Positions 17,129 to 25,668 are shown, numbered from the stretch's first letter. The stretch is 60,930 bases of DNA from CAYNWT01 sp964450955 (GCA_964450955.1 CAYVFI010000040.1:1-60930); one strand, 5' to 3'. The notes: generated by a model not told the origin, from the letters alone. Program-made: numbers and translations.

Positions 17129-19393
17129 ATGACACGCGTTGCATTTCTGTTTGTTGTTGCCGCTGCGGTTTCCGTCGCCAACGCCCAGACTGTTCTTGTG
17201 GAAGCGGAGAGCTTTGACGATCACGGCGGTTGGAAACTGGACACGCAGTTCATTGAAATTATGGGCTCGCCGTACATGCTGGCGCACGGGTTGGGGCGAC
17301 CCGTATCCGATGCAAAGACGACGGTGACGTTCCCCAAAGCCGGTTCGTATAAAGTCTTCGTTCGAACCAAAGACTGGGTGGCTCCGTGGAAAGCAAAGGG
17401 AGCACCAGGGCGGTTCCAGTTGGTCGTCGATGGCAAACCCCTGAAGACGACGTTTGGAACCGAAGGTGCTGAGTGGCACTGGCAGTCCGGTGGAACCGTT
17501 GAGATCGCGGCTAAAGAAGTGCAGTTGGCGTTACACGATTTGACTGGCTTTGACGGACGCTGCGATGCGGTTTGTTTCGTTCCGGCGGACGGATCAGCAA
17601 CGCCACCGAATGGTGTGGCTCTCACCGAATGGCGGCGTGAGGCGTTGGGACTTCCCGAGAAGCCTGAGGTCAAAGGCGGATACGATTTGGTGGTTGTCGG
17701 TGGTGGTTATTCAGGCGTGGCGGCGGCCTTGTCTGCGGCGCGAATGGGCTGCAAGGTTGCGTTGATTCAAAACCGGCCGGTTCTGGGTGGCAACGGTTCC
17801 AGCGAAGTTCGAGTGTGGGCGATGGGCAACATTCGACGTGGACGCTACCCGCGTATTGGCGAAATTGTTGAAGAGTTTTGTGACCACGCGACAAAGTCCC
17901 CCGGCACGTTTAAAGAGTTCGAAGATGAAAAGAAAAAATCAATCGTCGCTGCGGAACAGAACATTGATTTGTTTCTGAACCATCACGCGTTCAAGGTCAG
18001 CGTCCGTGAAAATGTCATCGACGCCGTATACGCGTTTGATACGCGAACCGGTGCCGAACGTCGGTTCGAAGGGCGATTGTTTTCCGACTGCACGGGGCAC
18101 GGAACCATTGGCCATCTGGCCAAGGCCGATCTTGAGATGACCCCCAAAGGCCGCATGGGCATGAGCAACATGTGGGCGTGGGGCGAAGGTAAAGAAGGTG
18201 TGGAGTATCCGGAAACGCCGTGGGCGCTGGATCTCAACATGGAAGATTTTCCATACCCGCGCGATCATCATGGGCAGTGGTTCTGGGAGGGTGGGTTCGA
18301 CAAAGACCCGATCAAGGAAGCAGAACTCATCAGAGACTGGAACCTCCGCGCGGTCTACGGTGCGTTTAACGCGATGAAGAACAAGGACGGCGCAGCGAAA
18401 CACAAGACCGCGTTCCTGACATGGATCGCATACATCGGCGGACCGCGCGAATCGCGGCGGTTGATGGGCGATGTGGTGCTGACGCAGGACGATGTTGTCA
18501 GCAAACGCGATTTCAAAGACGGATGCGTACCCAGTACGTGGAGCATCGACCTGCACTACCCGCGGAAAGAATACGCCGACAAGTTTCCAGACAACCCGTT
18601 CATTTCGGTAGCCGTGCACGATAGACGGATTGACCGCGGGTTCGGGTACCCGGTTCCATACCGTTGTTTCTATTCGCGCAACATCAACAACCTGTTCATG
18701 GCTGGTCGGTGCATTAGTGTGACTCACGAAGCACTGGGAACCACGCGCGTGATGAAGACCTGTGGGATGATGGGCGAGGTGGTTGGAAAAGCGGCCTCCA
18801 TTTGCACGATTCACGGTTGCTATCCACGCGACGTTTACACGGGTTATTGGAGCGAGATGGTGCGGCTGATACAGCTGCCCGGCAAAGCCAGACGCAAAAC
18901 CGTGGATTCACCAATCGAGATTCCGGCAGACGCGATGAAGGCGGCCGGACCGCGCGGGCCGATGGTTGGACTGGATCCTGCCAGACTGCCAGGTTTGGTC
19001 ATTGACGACAGGAACACGAAACGAACCGGCAAGTGGACTGAAGGCACGGGGCTGAAAGGCTTCGTTGCTAACGGCTACCGATACGCCGCTGCGAACTCGA
19101 ACGCAAAGGTGACGTACCAGTTTGATGCTCCCTCAACAGGTCGGTTCGAAATTCGCATTGCATCACAGCCTCACAAAAACCGCGGCTCGCGCGTGCCGAT
19201 TACAGTCACTGCAGGAAGCGGCGCAGAGACGGTTCGAGTCAACATGCAGAAAGCACCCGATCTGCCAAATGGCTTCATGAAGGTCGGTGATTACGATTTC
19301 GTCAAAGGCGAATCAGTGAAGGTGACTATCACCACAAAGGATGCTGGCGGGTTCGTACACGTTGACGCTCTCCAGGTACTGCCGGCAAAGTGA
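17129..19393 (+). CDS. Exported FAD-dependent oxidoreductase with flanking carbohydrate-binding-like domains
   Basis: 754 residues from the ATG at 17129, which begins a Sec signal peptide (MTRVAFLFVVAAAVSVANA). Residues 20-155 form a beta-sandwich-like module (AGSYKVFVRTKDW, GRFQLVVDGKPL). The FAD-binding Rossmann fold starts at YDLVVVGGGYSG (185-196) and continues with an FAD_oxidored-type domain (GNGSSEVRVWAMG, FSDCTGHGTIGHLA, FMAGRCISVTHEALG). The last ~120 residues are a second beta-sandwich module of golvesin/xanthan-lyase type (GRFEIRIASQPH, GGFVHVDALQVLP). The flanking modules suggest a polysaccharide or glycan context, but the substrate is unknown. The stop overlaps the GTG of the next gene (GTGA), so it is coupled to the membrane FMN/Fe-S protein. 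Confidence 0.87.
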   Translation: MTRVAFLFVVAAAVSVANAQTVLVEAESFDDHGGWKLDTQFIEIMGSPYMLAHGLGRPVSDAKTTVTFPKAGSYKVFVRTKDWVAPWKAKGAPGRFQLVVDGKPLKTTFGTEGAEWHWQSGGTVEIAAKEVQLALHDLTGFDGRCDAVCFVPADGSATPPNGVALTEWRREALGLPEKPEVKGGYDLVVVGGGYSGVAAALSAARMGCKVALIQNRPVLGGNGSSEVRVWAMGNIRRGRYPRIGEIVEEFCDHATKSPGTFKEFEDEKKKSIVAAEQNIDLFLNHHAFKVSVRENVIDAVYAFDTRTGAERRFEGRLFSDCTGHGTIGHLAKADLEMTPKGRMGMSNMWAWGEGKEGVEYPETPWALDLNMEDFPYPRDHHGQWFWEGGFDKDPIKEAELIRDWNLRAVYGAFNAMKNKDGAAKHKTAFLTWIAYIGGPRESRRLMGDVVLTQDDVVSKRDFKDGCVPSTWSIDLHYPRKEYADKFPDNPFISVAVHDRRIDRGFGYPVPYRCFYSRNINNLFMAGRCISVTHEALGTTRVMKTCGMMGEVVGKAASICTIHGCYPRDVYTGYWSEMVRLIQLPGKARRKTVDSPIEIPADAMKAAGPRGPMVGLDPARLPGLVIDDRNTKRTGKWTEGTGLKGFVANGYRYAAANSNAKVTYQFDAPSTGRFEIRIASQPHKNRGSRVPITVTAGSGAETVRVNMQKAPDLPNGFMKVGDYDFVKGESVKVTITTKDAGGFVHVDALQVLPAK

Positions 19394-21099
19394 CTTCTGA
19401 AGCTGGAACCGCCAAATACGCCCAGGCCCAAACCGAGTCTAACTCGGCGCGTGGGTGGTTGGTGCATCTTGCCAGGTGCCTGCTGCTGGTGACGATTGTC
19501 CTGGTCATCCACTGGCAACACCGCCGCGCGCGGGTTCTGGCTTCGAGCCGTGAAGCGATTCCTTCGGTGGAAGCAGTGCAAAAGATCTTTCCGAATGCCG
19601 CGACCGTTGCAGAAGCGGCGACCGATACGTGGCAGGTGTCGAATGCTGACGGCGCGGTGCTGGGTAGCGTGATTCAAACCTCACCAGCGGCCAGCGATGT
19701 GATTGGTTTCTCTGGTCCAACCAACATGCTGCTGGGATTTAGCGAGGCTGGAACGCTGGTCGGGATGACCATCGTGTCCAGCGAAGACACGCGCGATCAT
19801 GTGCAGTCCATTCGCAGTGACAGCCGGTTCCTCACAGCCTGGAATGGTCTGAGTCGTGAGGAAATCCTGGCTGCAGAAGTGGATGCGACTTCTGGTGCGA
19901 CGCTGACTTGTGTGGCGATTCGGCAAAGCATTGCCAGGCGTTTGGGAAGTGTCGTTGTACCTGGCAAGTTCCCGGAACCGTTGACGTTGGACGATGTGCA
20001 ACTGGTGTTTCCCGAAGCGGGTGGGTTTGCCGATGTTTTGGTGGGTGGGACAGTCAACGGGGCCAGTGGTAAGGAACTGGGAACGATTCTGCGAACCTCA
20101 CCGGTGGCGGATAACGAGATGGGCTATCAGGGGCCAACCGACACGCTGATTGGGTTCTCTCCGAATGGAACCATCGTCGGGCTTGCTGTTCGAAAGAGTT
20201 ACGACAACGAACCGTATGTTGGCTACGTGCGCGACGACTGGGGATTCCCGGGCAGGTTCAAGGGGCTGAACCTGAAACAGCTGGCAGAATTGAATCTGGA
20301 AGAGGCCGGCATTGAAGGCGTCGCTGGTGCGACGATGACCAGCATGGGCGTTGCCCGGTCGATGATTCTTACGGCACAGGACCAGTTAAACCCACCGCCG
20401 TTGCTGCCGTCGAGCCCGTCGCTGGTGACGGTTCGGGATTACGGAACGATGAGCGTTGTCGCGTTTGGAGCCCTACTTGCGCTGACGCGTTTGCGCGGCA
20501 GCCGGTTGGTTCGACTGGCATTCCAACTTGTGTTGATTGGGTATCTGGGATTGATTAACGGCGACATGTTGTCGCAGGCGCTACTGGTTGGCTGGGCGCG
20601 AAGTGGTGTGCCGTGGGCAACGGCCTCCGGGGTTGTTGTCTTAAGTGTCGCGGCGTTTGCGATACCTATATCGACGGGCCGCAACGTCTACTGTTCGCAC
20701 CTATGTCCGCATGGAGCGGTGCAGCAGTTGGTTCGGAACCGATTGCCCTGGCGGGTCAAACTTTCGAGACGGTGGACTCGGCTGCTGACGTTTCTGCCCG
20801 GGTTGTTGCTGCTGTGGGTAGTGGTTGTCGGGACGACAGGTTTGGCGTTTAGCCTTGTCGATATCGAACCCTTCGACGCGTGGCTGTTAAGTGTGGCGGG
20901 GACTGCGACCATCGCGGTGGCAGGAATTGGGCTGGTTGCATCGTTGTTTGTTCCGATGGCTTACTGCCGATTCGGGTGCCCTACCGGAGCTCTACTGCAG
21001 TTTGTCAGAAAGAACCGCAGGAGTTCAGAAATTACCGGGCGGGATCATTTTGCGATCGTTTGCCTGATGGTCGCCATTGCATTGTTTGTGATAAATTGA
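19390..21099 (+). CDS. Membrane protein with two FMN-binding domains and NosR/NapH-like 4Fe-4S domain
   Basis: 569 residues, started by GTG inside a GTGA overlap. One helix near 24-41 is followed by two FMN-binding domains of the NqrC/NosR type. Each has the flavinylation region: DATSGAT at 165-171, an exact fit to the ApbE consensus, and VAGAT at 311-315, a near fit. The C-terminal half has several helices and two CxxxCP motifs, YCSHLCPHGA (Cys435, Cys439) and YCRFGCPTGA (Cys526, Cys530), as in NosR and NapH. It would pass electrons across or along the membrane between covalent FMN and Fe-S centres. The coupled upstream FAD enzyme is the obvious partner. No apbE is in the window. Confidence 0.88.
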   Translation: MTSEAGTAKYAQAQTESNSARGWLVHLARCLLLVTIVLVIHWQHRRARVLASSREAIPSVEAVQKIFPNAATVAEAATDTWQVSNADGAVLGSVIQTSPAASDVIGFSGPTNMLLGFSEAGTLVGMTIVSSEDTRDHVQSIRSDSRFLTAWNGLSREEILAAEVDATSGATLTCVAIRQSIARRLGSVVVPGKFPEPLTLDDVQLVFPEAGGFADVLVGGTVNGASGKELGTILRTSPVADNEMGYQGPTDTLIGFSPNGTIVGLAVRKSYDNEPYVGYVRDDWGFPGRFKGLNLKQLAELNLEEAGIEGVAGATMTSMGVARSMILTAQDQLNPPPLLPSSPSLVTVRDYGTMSVVAFGALLALTRLRGSRLVRLAFQLVLIGYLGLINGDMLSQALLVGWARSGVPWATASGVVVLSVAAFAIPISTGRNVYCSHLCPHGAVQQLVRNRLPWRVKLSRRWTRLLTFLPGLLLLWVVVVGTTGLAFSLVDIEPFDAWLLSVAGTATIAVAGIGLVASLFVPMAYCRFGCPTGALLQFVRKNRRSSEITGRDHFAIVCLMVAIALFVIN

Positions 21100-21139
21100 A
21101 CAATAGAAGTTCTGCCCACAATGCAACAGCAAGCACACT

Positions 21140-21460
21140 ATGGACACAAACTGCCAAGCCGTAAAAGGTAGACTCGACGCGGGTGACGATTTTCTGTTGT
21201 TGGATGTTCGTGAACAGTCCGAGTTTGAAATCGCTTCGATTGAGGGTTCGATGCTGCTGCCGATGAGCGAAATTCAGCAGCGTATTGGCGAACTTGAGCC
21301 ACACAAAGACAAGGATATCGTTGTCCTTTGTCATCACGGTGGACGCAGCCATCAGGTCACGATGTGGTTGACCCAGCAGGGTTACAACAGCGTCCAAAAC
21401 ATGTCTGGCGGTATCGATGTTTGGGCTCAAAGCATCGATCCGTCAATCGCGAGGTACTAG
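21140..21460 (+). CDS. Single-domain rhodanese-like sulfurtransferase
   Basis: 106 residues, one complete rhodanese domain. The family pattern is clear: FLLLDVREQSEFEIASIEGSM near the N-terminus and the active loop CHHGGRS (Cys64 is the persulfide-forming residue). No signal peptide, so it is cytoplasmic. It resembles GlpE/PspE-like proteins and probably transfers sulfur or acts in redox homeostasis. It lies 40 bp after the Fe-S membrane protein in the same direction and may be co-transcribed. A hairpin, GGCAGG with CCTGCC, follows the stop codon. Confidence 0.9.
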   Translation: MDTNCQAVKGRLDAGDDFLLLDVREQSEFEIASIEGSMLLPMSEIQQRIGELEPHKDKDIVVLCHHGGRSHQVTMWLTQQGYNSVQNMSGGIDVWAQSIDPSIARY

Positions 21461-21511
21461 GGCAGGGCCAGCCGTGCCTGCCGTTAAAGCGGTGTTTGTC
21501 GGCGGGCTACT

Positions 21512-21577
21512 GGGCCGGGGGCGGCGGGGGGGGGCGGGGGGCGGGGGGCGGCCGGGGGGGGCGGCGGGGCGGGGGCG
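21512..21577. repeat. 66-nt pure G/C tract, G-rich on plus strand
   Basis: No A or T occurs from 21512 to 21577, and G runs of four to nine are separated by one or two C. The plus strand has far more than the four G-tracts needed for a quadruplex. It lies in the 147-bp interval between the rhodanese stop and the histidine kinase start. It may be a real regulatory structure or a base-calling or assembly artefact. Confidence 0.8.
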
Positions 21578-21607
21578 CTTTGGTGATGACCAGACGACGG
21601 AGTACTG

Positions 21608-24268
21608 ATGAGACGCCGACCAGCAGTAGTCATCCGAGATCAGGGTTGTTGGTGCACGTGGACTGCCCGGTTCGTCGCGTTCATAACCGTGTTGTTGCTA
21701 CCCGGCTGGGCTAGCGCTGCCGACAGTGTGCTTATCCTGAACTCGTACCATCGCGGCAAGACAATTTCCGACGAGACGATTGCCGCAATCATCTCAGAGC
21801 TCAAGCCGAAATACCCTGGGCTGACGTTTCTGGTTGAGGACATGGATACCAAGCGGAGTTCTTTGGAACGGCTTCGAAAGCCTTTGTTGGACTTTTACAC
21901 TCAGAAGTATCGTGATGTTGAACTGCGTGCGGTGGTGACGGTTGACAACAACGCGTTTGACTTTGTGATGGAAAACAGGCAGACGTTGTTCTCTGGCGTT
22001 CCGGTGGTGTTTTGTGGCTTCAATGGTTTTGAACCGTCGATTCTGGATGGGGTCGAAGGCGTTACGGGTGTAACGGAAGCCATTGACCTTGATGCGACAG
22101 TGAAAGTGGCCCTGGCTTTGCACCCGAACACGACGCACCTGGCTGTTGTCTGTGGCGTCTCTCATTCGGGGCGTGAGATCCTGCGGGAGTTTCGTGAGTA
22201 CGCGAAGCAGCTGCCTGAGTCGCTTCAGGTTGTTGAGCTTAACGGGTTAACGGCTGAGGAATTGTCCGCACAACTTAAGGGCTTGCCGGACAGCAGTGTG
22301 GTATTGCGGTTTTCGTTTTTTCGAGATTCGGCAGGGCGGTCATTCCGTGTTGACGAGCAGGTGGGCTTGCTTACCGAGGCGGGTTTGCCTGTCTACGATT
22401 TTTGGGATGAAGGCGGGATTGGTTCTGGCTATGTCGGTGGGTACGTCGTTTCGGGTACCGGTCAGGGGCGAGTCGTGGCGCGGCTGCTGGAACGCCTTCT
22501 GGCGGGTGAATCACCAGAACAGATTCAGGTCATTGATCGTAGTCCAAATACTGCGATGTTTGATAAGCGAGCGCTACTGCGTACTAAGGCGGACATGAGT
22601 CAGTTGCCGGCCGAAGCTGTCCTTCTTTTTGACGCCGAACCCTTTTGGGAGCGTTACCGTGAGCTTCTCATTGGGATCGGTATTGCTTTCTTGGTTCTTT
22701 TGGCAAGTGCCGTTTTCTTCGCGGTTCTTAGTGTTCAAAGAAAGCGACACGCAGTGGCTTTGTCGTTGGAAGAACGGAAGTTGCGTGCCACACTGCAGTC
22801 CATTGGTGAAGGTGTTGTCACGACCAATACGAAGGGCGAGGTTGAAGACTTCAACGCTGTTGCTGAACGATGGTCAGGGTTTAAGTTGGAAGATGTCGTG
22901 GGGCGGCCCGTAGATGAAATCTTTCAATTGGTGACCAGCGACTCCAATCCGGTGATCGAGTTGAACTCGAATGGCGACTCTTCTCCGACAACGTCGGGGT
23001 TGCTGAAGACATCGGATGGCAGCAGTCTGCCCATTGTCCGCACCGCGGCCTCCATATCACTGCCTGAAGGAAAGCAAAGCGGCACCGTCATTGTGTTCCG
23101 TGACATGACCCGTGAAAACGAACTGCAACAGGAAATTGAACAAGTCCGCCGCCTTGATGCGCTGGGGCAGCTTGCCGGCGGAGTAGCTCATGACTTCAAC
23201 AACATGTTGGGCGGGATCATTGGTGCTGCTGAGATACTCAAGGACCAGATCGACGACGAAGATCTAAGCGAGTTCCCTGAACTTATTCTCGAATCCGCTG
23301 ACGGTGCGACTGAACTCACTGCGCAGTTGTTGTCCTTTGCCAGAAAGCAGCCGGTCGCCAAAGATTATGTGCATGCCCACCAGATTATCGATGACACCGT
23401 TGGCGTCCTGAAGCGGACAATTGATCGCCGGATTCGAATTAGCATCGAAGCTAACGCTGCGAAGGATGTCGTGGAGGGTGACCGAACGTTGCTAAAAAGT
23501 TGTCTGCTGAATCTGGGCATTAATGCGTCGCACGCAATGCCCTCTGGTGGAACGCTGCTGTTTGCGACACGCGAACTCACTCTGGAAGCAGAGGACTGCG
23601 AAGAAACGTCGTTTGACGTTGTGCCGGGACGGTACATCGAGTTGCGTGTTGAAGACACCGGCACGGGGATCTCGCCAGAAGTTGTTGAGCGGATCTTCGA
23701 GCCATTCTTCACGACCAAAGAACTGGGCAAGGGAACCGGACTCGGGTTAGCGGCTGTGTTTGGAACTGTGCAGCAGCATCATGGAAGCGTCACGGTAGAT
23801 AGCGAGCCGGGACGGGGAACCTGTTTTGTGGTTCGTCTGCCATTGGCTGACCAGCCTGCCGGCCCGGCACGAACCAAAGACGCGGACATCATGGGTCAGG
23901 GGACAGTGCTGGTTGTCGACGACGAAACGGTCCTGCAAAAGATGGCCGCGAAGACTCTTGAAGCTCTCGGATATGAAGTGCTCACCGCGAGTGACGGTCG
24001 GGAAGCAATTGATGTGTACATGAGCGAGCAAGGACGGATTGATGTCGTATTGCTTGACATGATCATGCCGACCATGAACGGACGAGACTGTCTTGTTGAA
24101 CTGAAACGTCTCGACCCCAACGTCAACGTCATCGCGACGTCCGGGTTCTCTTCGCCGACCGATCTCCAGGAGATGCGGAGACTGGGAATTACTGCTCAGC
24201 TACCCAAGCCGTACCGCCGCGCCGATTTAAGCAAAGCCATCAGTCGCGCCATCTGTTCAGGCGGGTGA
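21608..24268 (+). CDS. Hybrid sensor histidine kinase with ABC-substrate-binding sensor domain
   Basis: 886 residues. An N-terminal signal or helix precedes an extracytoplasmic domain of the ABC_sub_bind type (about 38-330; SVLILNSYHRGKTISDETI, VPVVFCGFNGF). A transmembrane helix follows at about 352-375, then a PAS domain (LQSIGEGVVTTNTKGEVEDF). The kinase core has the phospho-acceptor His528 in GGVAHDFNNML, the N box LNLGINASHAM, and DTGTGIS and GKGTGLGLAAVFG. The C-terminal receiver has DD in VLVVDDE, phospho-acceptor Asp817 in VVLLDMIMP and the Lys in PKPYRR. It senses an external ligand and probably relays phosphate to a separate regulator not seen here. ATG at 21608; no clear Shine-Dalgarno. 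Confidence 0.92.
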   Translation: MRRRPAVVIRDQGCWCTWTARFVAFITVLLLPGWASAADSVLILNSYHRGKTISDETIAAIISELKPKYPGLTFLVEDMDTKRSSLERLRKPLLDFYTQKYRDVELRAVVTVDNNAFDFVMENRQTLFSGVPVVFCGFNGFEPSILDGVEGVTGVTEAIDLDATVKVALALHPNTTHLAVVCGVSHSGREILREFREYAKQLPESLQVVELNGLTAEELSAQLKGLPDSSVVLRFSFFRDSAGRSFRVDEQVGLLTEAGLPVYDFWDEGGIGSGYVGGYVVSGTGQGRVVARLLERLLAGESPEQIQVIDRSPNTAMFDKRALLRTKADMSQLPAEAVLLFDAEPFWERYRELLIGIGIAFLVLLASAVFFAVLSVQRKRHAVALSLEERKLRATLQSIGEGVVTTNTKGEVEDFNAVAERWSGFKLEDVVGRPVDEIFQLVTSDSNPVIELNSNGDSSPTTSGLLKTSDGSSLPIVRTAASISLPEGKQSGTVIVFRDMTRENELQQEIEQVRRLDALGQLAGGVAHDFNNMLGGIIGAAEILKDQIDDEDLSEFPELILESADGATELTAQLLSFARKQPVAKDYVHAHQIIDDTVGVLKRTIDRRIRISIEANAAKDVVEGDRTLLKSCLLNLGINASHAMPSGGTLLFATRELTLEAEDCEETSFDVVPGRYIELRVEDTGTGISPEVVERIFEPFFTTKELGKGTGLGLAAVFGTVQQHHGSVTVDSEPGRGTCFVVRLPLADQPAGPARTKDADIMGQGTVLVVDDETVLQKMAAKTLEALGYEVLTASDGREAIDVYMSEQGRIDVVLLDMIMPTMNGRDCLVELKRLDPNVNVIATSGFSSPTDLQEMRRLGITAQLPKPYRRADLSKAISRAICSGG

Positions 24269-24577
24269 ACAATCTGAATTTCGGCCCTGACATGGCGGGG
24301 CTCGCGGGCATTTAGGCGACGATCAGCCGCCAAAAACTTCGGATTCCTGCGTTGCGGTCTGCCCCGGAATGACCAAATCCGGCTCCAAAACACCCGTAGA
24401 CCGCTGATGGGGCGCGAATATCTAAAACACACACACGAGCAACGATTTGGCAAACTGAGCATTTCTGAAGAAAATGCGACGCGGGTAGATTGATAAGCAA
24501 GGTAGACAGGGCTACTTTCCGCGAATACTCAAAAACTACGCAGTATCCCCGTTTACCCATTTTTGGAGTTTTTCGAC
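24269..24577 (+). promoter_or_regulatory. 309-bp intergenic region upstream of the Cys-rich protein gene
   Basis: No gene seen. It holds the presumed promoter for the gene at 24578. TTGATA (about 24490) followed by a TACTTT-like hexamer is a possible sigma-70 pair. TTGGAG sits about 10 bases before the ATG as ribosome binding site. The assignment is by eye only. Confidence 0.3.
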
Positions 24578-25135
24578 ATGAATCGCGTTCTTTCTTTCCT
24601 TGCTGTTATGGCTTTGGTTGCCATGACTGCCGACGTTTCTGAAGCCCAACGCCGTGGTCGTCGCGGTTTCCGTGGCAACTGTGGTGGAGTTCAGACTTGC
24701 GGCTTCTCCGCTCCTGCTCCAGTTCAAAGCTGTGGCTACTCAGCACCAGTTCAGAGCAGCTGCAACAGCTGTGCTCCTGCTGCTGCTCCTGCACCAGTTT
24801 ACTCAGCCCCAGTTCAGAGCTGTAACACATGTGCTGCCGCTCCTGCACCAGTTTACTCAGCTCCGGTTCAGAGCTGTAACACCTGTGCTGCTGCTCCTGC
24901 ACCAGTTTACTCAGCCCCGGTTCAGAGCTGTAACACTTGTGCTGCTCCTGCTCCAACCTGCGGTGGCTGCAACTCTTGTGCTGCTCCAGTCGCAACATGC
25001 GGCGGATGCGGTGGTGGTTGTGACAGCGGTTGTGGTAACAACTTCGGTGGTCGTCGTCGCTTCCGCGCTTACCGCGGTGGACGTCGATTCCGACGCGGTG
25101 GTTTCGGTGGCGGTTGCGGCGGTTGCTGCAACTAG
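24578..25135 (+). CDS. Exported Cys-rich repeat protein
   Basis: 185 residues. The ATG at 24578 gives a Sec signal (MNRVLSFLAVMALVAMTADV, cleavage near SEA-QR). The mature protein has three parts: an Arg/Gly start (RRGRRGFRGNCGG), a low-complexity Ala/Pro/Val/Cys core with three 18-residue repeats (PAPVYSAPVQSCNTCAAA at 71-124) plus degenerate copies on both sides, and a Cys/Gly then Arg/Gly tail (CGGCGGGCDSGCG, GGRRRFRAYRGGRRF). There are more than 20 cysteines, many in CxxC spacing. This suggests a disulfide-cross-linked or metal-binding structural protein of the cell surface. It is followed by a strong terminator, so it is monocistronic. Confidence 0.8.
   Translation: MNRVLSFLAVMALVAMTADVSEAQRRGRRGFRGNCGGVQTCGFSAPAPVQSCGYSAPVQSSCNSCAPAAAPAPVYSAPVQSCNTCAAAPAPVYSAPVQSCNTCAAAPAPVYSAPVQSCNTCAAPAPTCGGCNSCAAPVATCGGCGGGCDSGCGNNFGGRRRFRAYRGGRRFRRGGFGGGCGGCCN
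24788..24949 (+). repeat. Three 54-bp in-frame tandem repeats within the Cys-rich gene
   Basis: Three consecutive 54-bp units encode PAPVYSAPVQSCNTCAAA. They differ only at scattered mainly third-codon positions, and the copy number is likely variable. They are coding repeats and have no spacers, so this is not a CRISPR array. Confidence 0.85.
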
Positions 25136-25143
25136 TTGCTTGG

Positions 25144-25216
25144 GGTGAGCACTGCTCACCTCTTGAAGAAACATGAGAGACGCTCGGCGATTTCGATCCC
25201 GAGCGTCTTTTCTTTT
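25144..25216 (+). terminator. Hairpin plus rho-independent terminator
   Basis: GGTGAGC-ACT-GCTCACC (25144-25160) is followed by AGACGCTCGG (25178-25187) pairing perfectly with CCGAGCGTCT (25199-25208), then TTTTCTTTT. It lies 42 bases after the stop of the Cys-rich protein gene. Confidence 0.85.
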
Positions 25217-25289
25217 GCGCGGTGTGCGTTGGTATGCTGGAAGCCTGTATTTCCTACGGCCAATAGTTTTCAGGCGATCGAGACGCATC

Positions 25290-25601
25290 ATGAACCCGTA
25301 CCGTATGGCGCCGCCACCTGGCGCGTGAGATTCGAAACTTAGCCCCGTGATGGTTCGTCTGGCTCGACGCATGCGCAAGAAGCTGCGCATCAAGGGTCAA
25401 CAGCTTCAGGACGTACACGTCAAAGGATTAGAGAACCTCACGCAGGCGCACCGGGAAGGGTGTGGGATTCTCATTACTCCCAATCACTCGTCACACGCCG
25501 ATCCGTTTACCATGTACGCGGCCGCAGACGAGGCCGGGCTGCCGTTGCAGTTCATGGCTACATGGCACGTGTTCTCCGCGAGAAGCCTACCGTGCTTTTG
25601 A
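25290..25601 (+). pseudogene. Broken 1-acylglycerol-3-phosphate acyltransferase (PlsC-like) gene
   Basis: The frame opens at 25290 with MNPYRMAPPPGA, hits TGA at 25326-25328, and continues in the same frame through DSKLSPVMVRLARRMRKKLR into a PlsC domain. The acyltransferase motif NHSSHADP and the following PLQFMATWHVF are clear. The frame then ends at 25599-25601, after about 100 residues, where family members are normally more than 200. The expected FPEG motif and C-terminus are missing, and the minus-strand PEP-CTERM gene begins almost at once. A shorter frame from 25347 encodes 84 residues but cannot make a full enzyme. One early nonsense codon plus a truncated 3' end point to a pseudogene; a sequencing error could explain the TGA but not the truncation. 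Confidence 0.72.
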
Positions 25602-25668
25602 AGCATCGACTGGCCGATGCTTAGCTTCGCCGCTATGCCGTTCTTTCGCACCCTGACCAGGCCGCGGG

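Noticed and set aside
17939..18814. Long antisense frame (291 codons) opposite the FAD oxidoreductase gene
   Set aside because: It lies entirely within a well-supported coding gene and has no domain; it is a shadow of GC-rich codon use.
24788..24949. CRISPR-like direct repeats
   Set aside because: The repeats are contiguous, in frame and coding, with no spacers.
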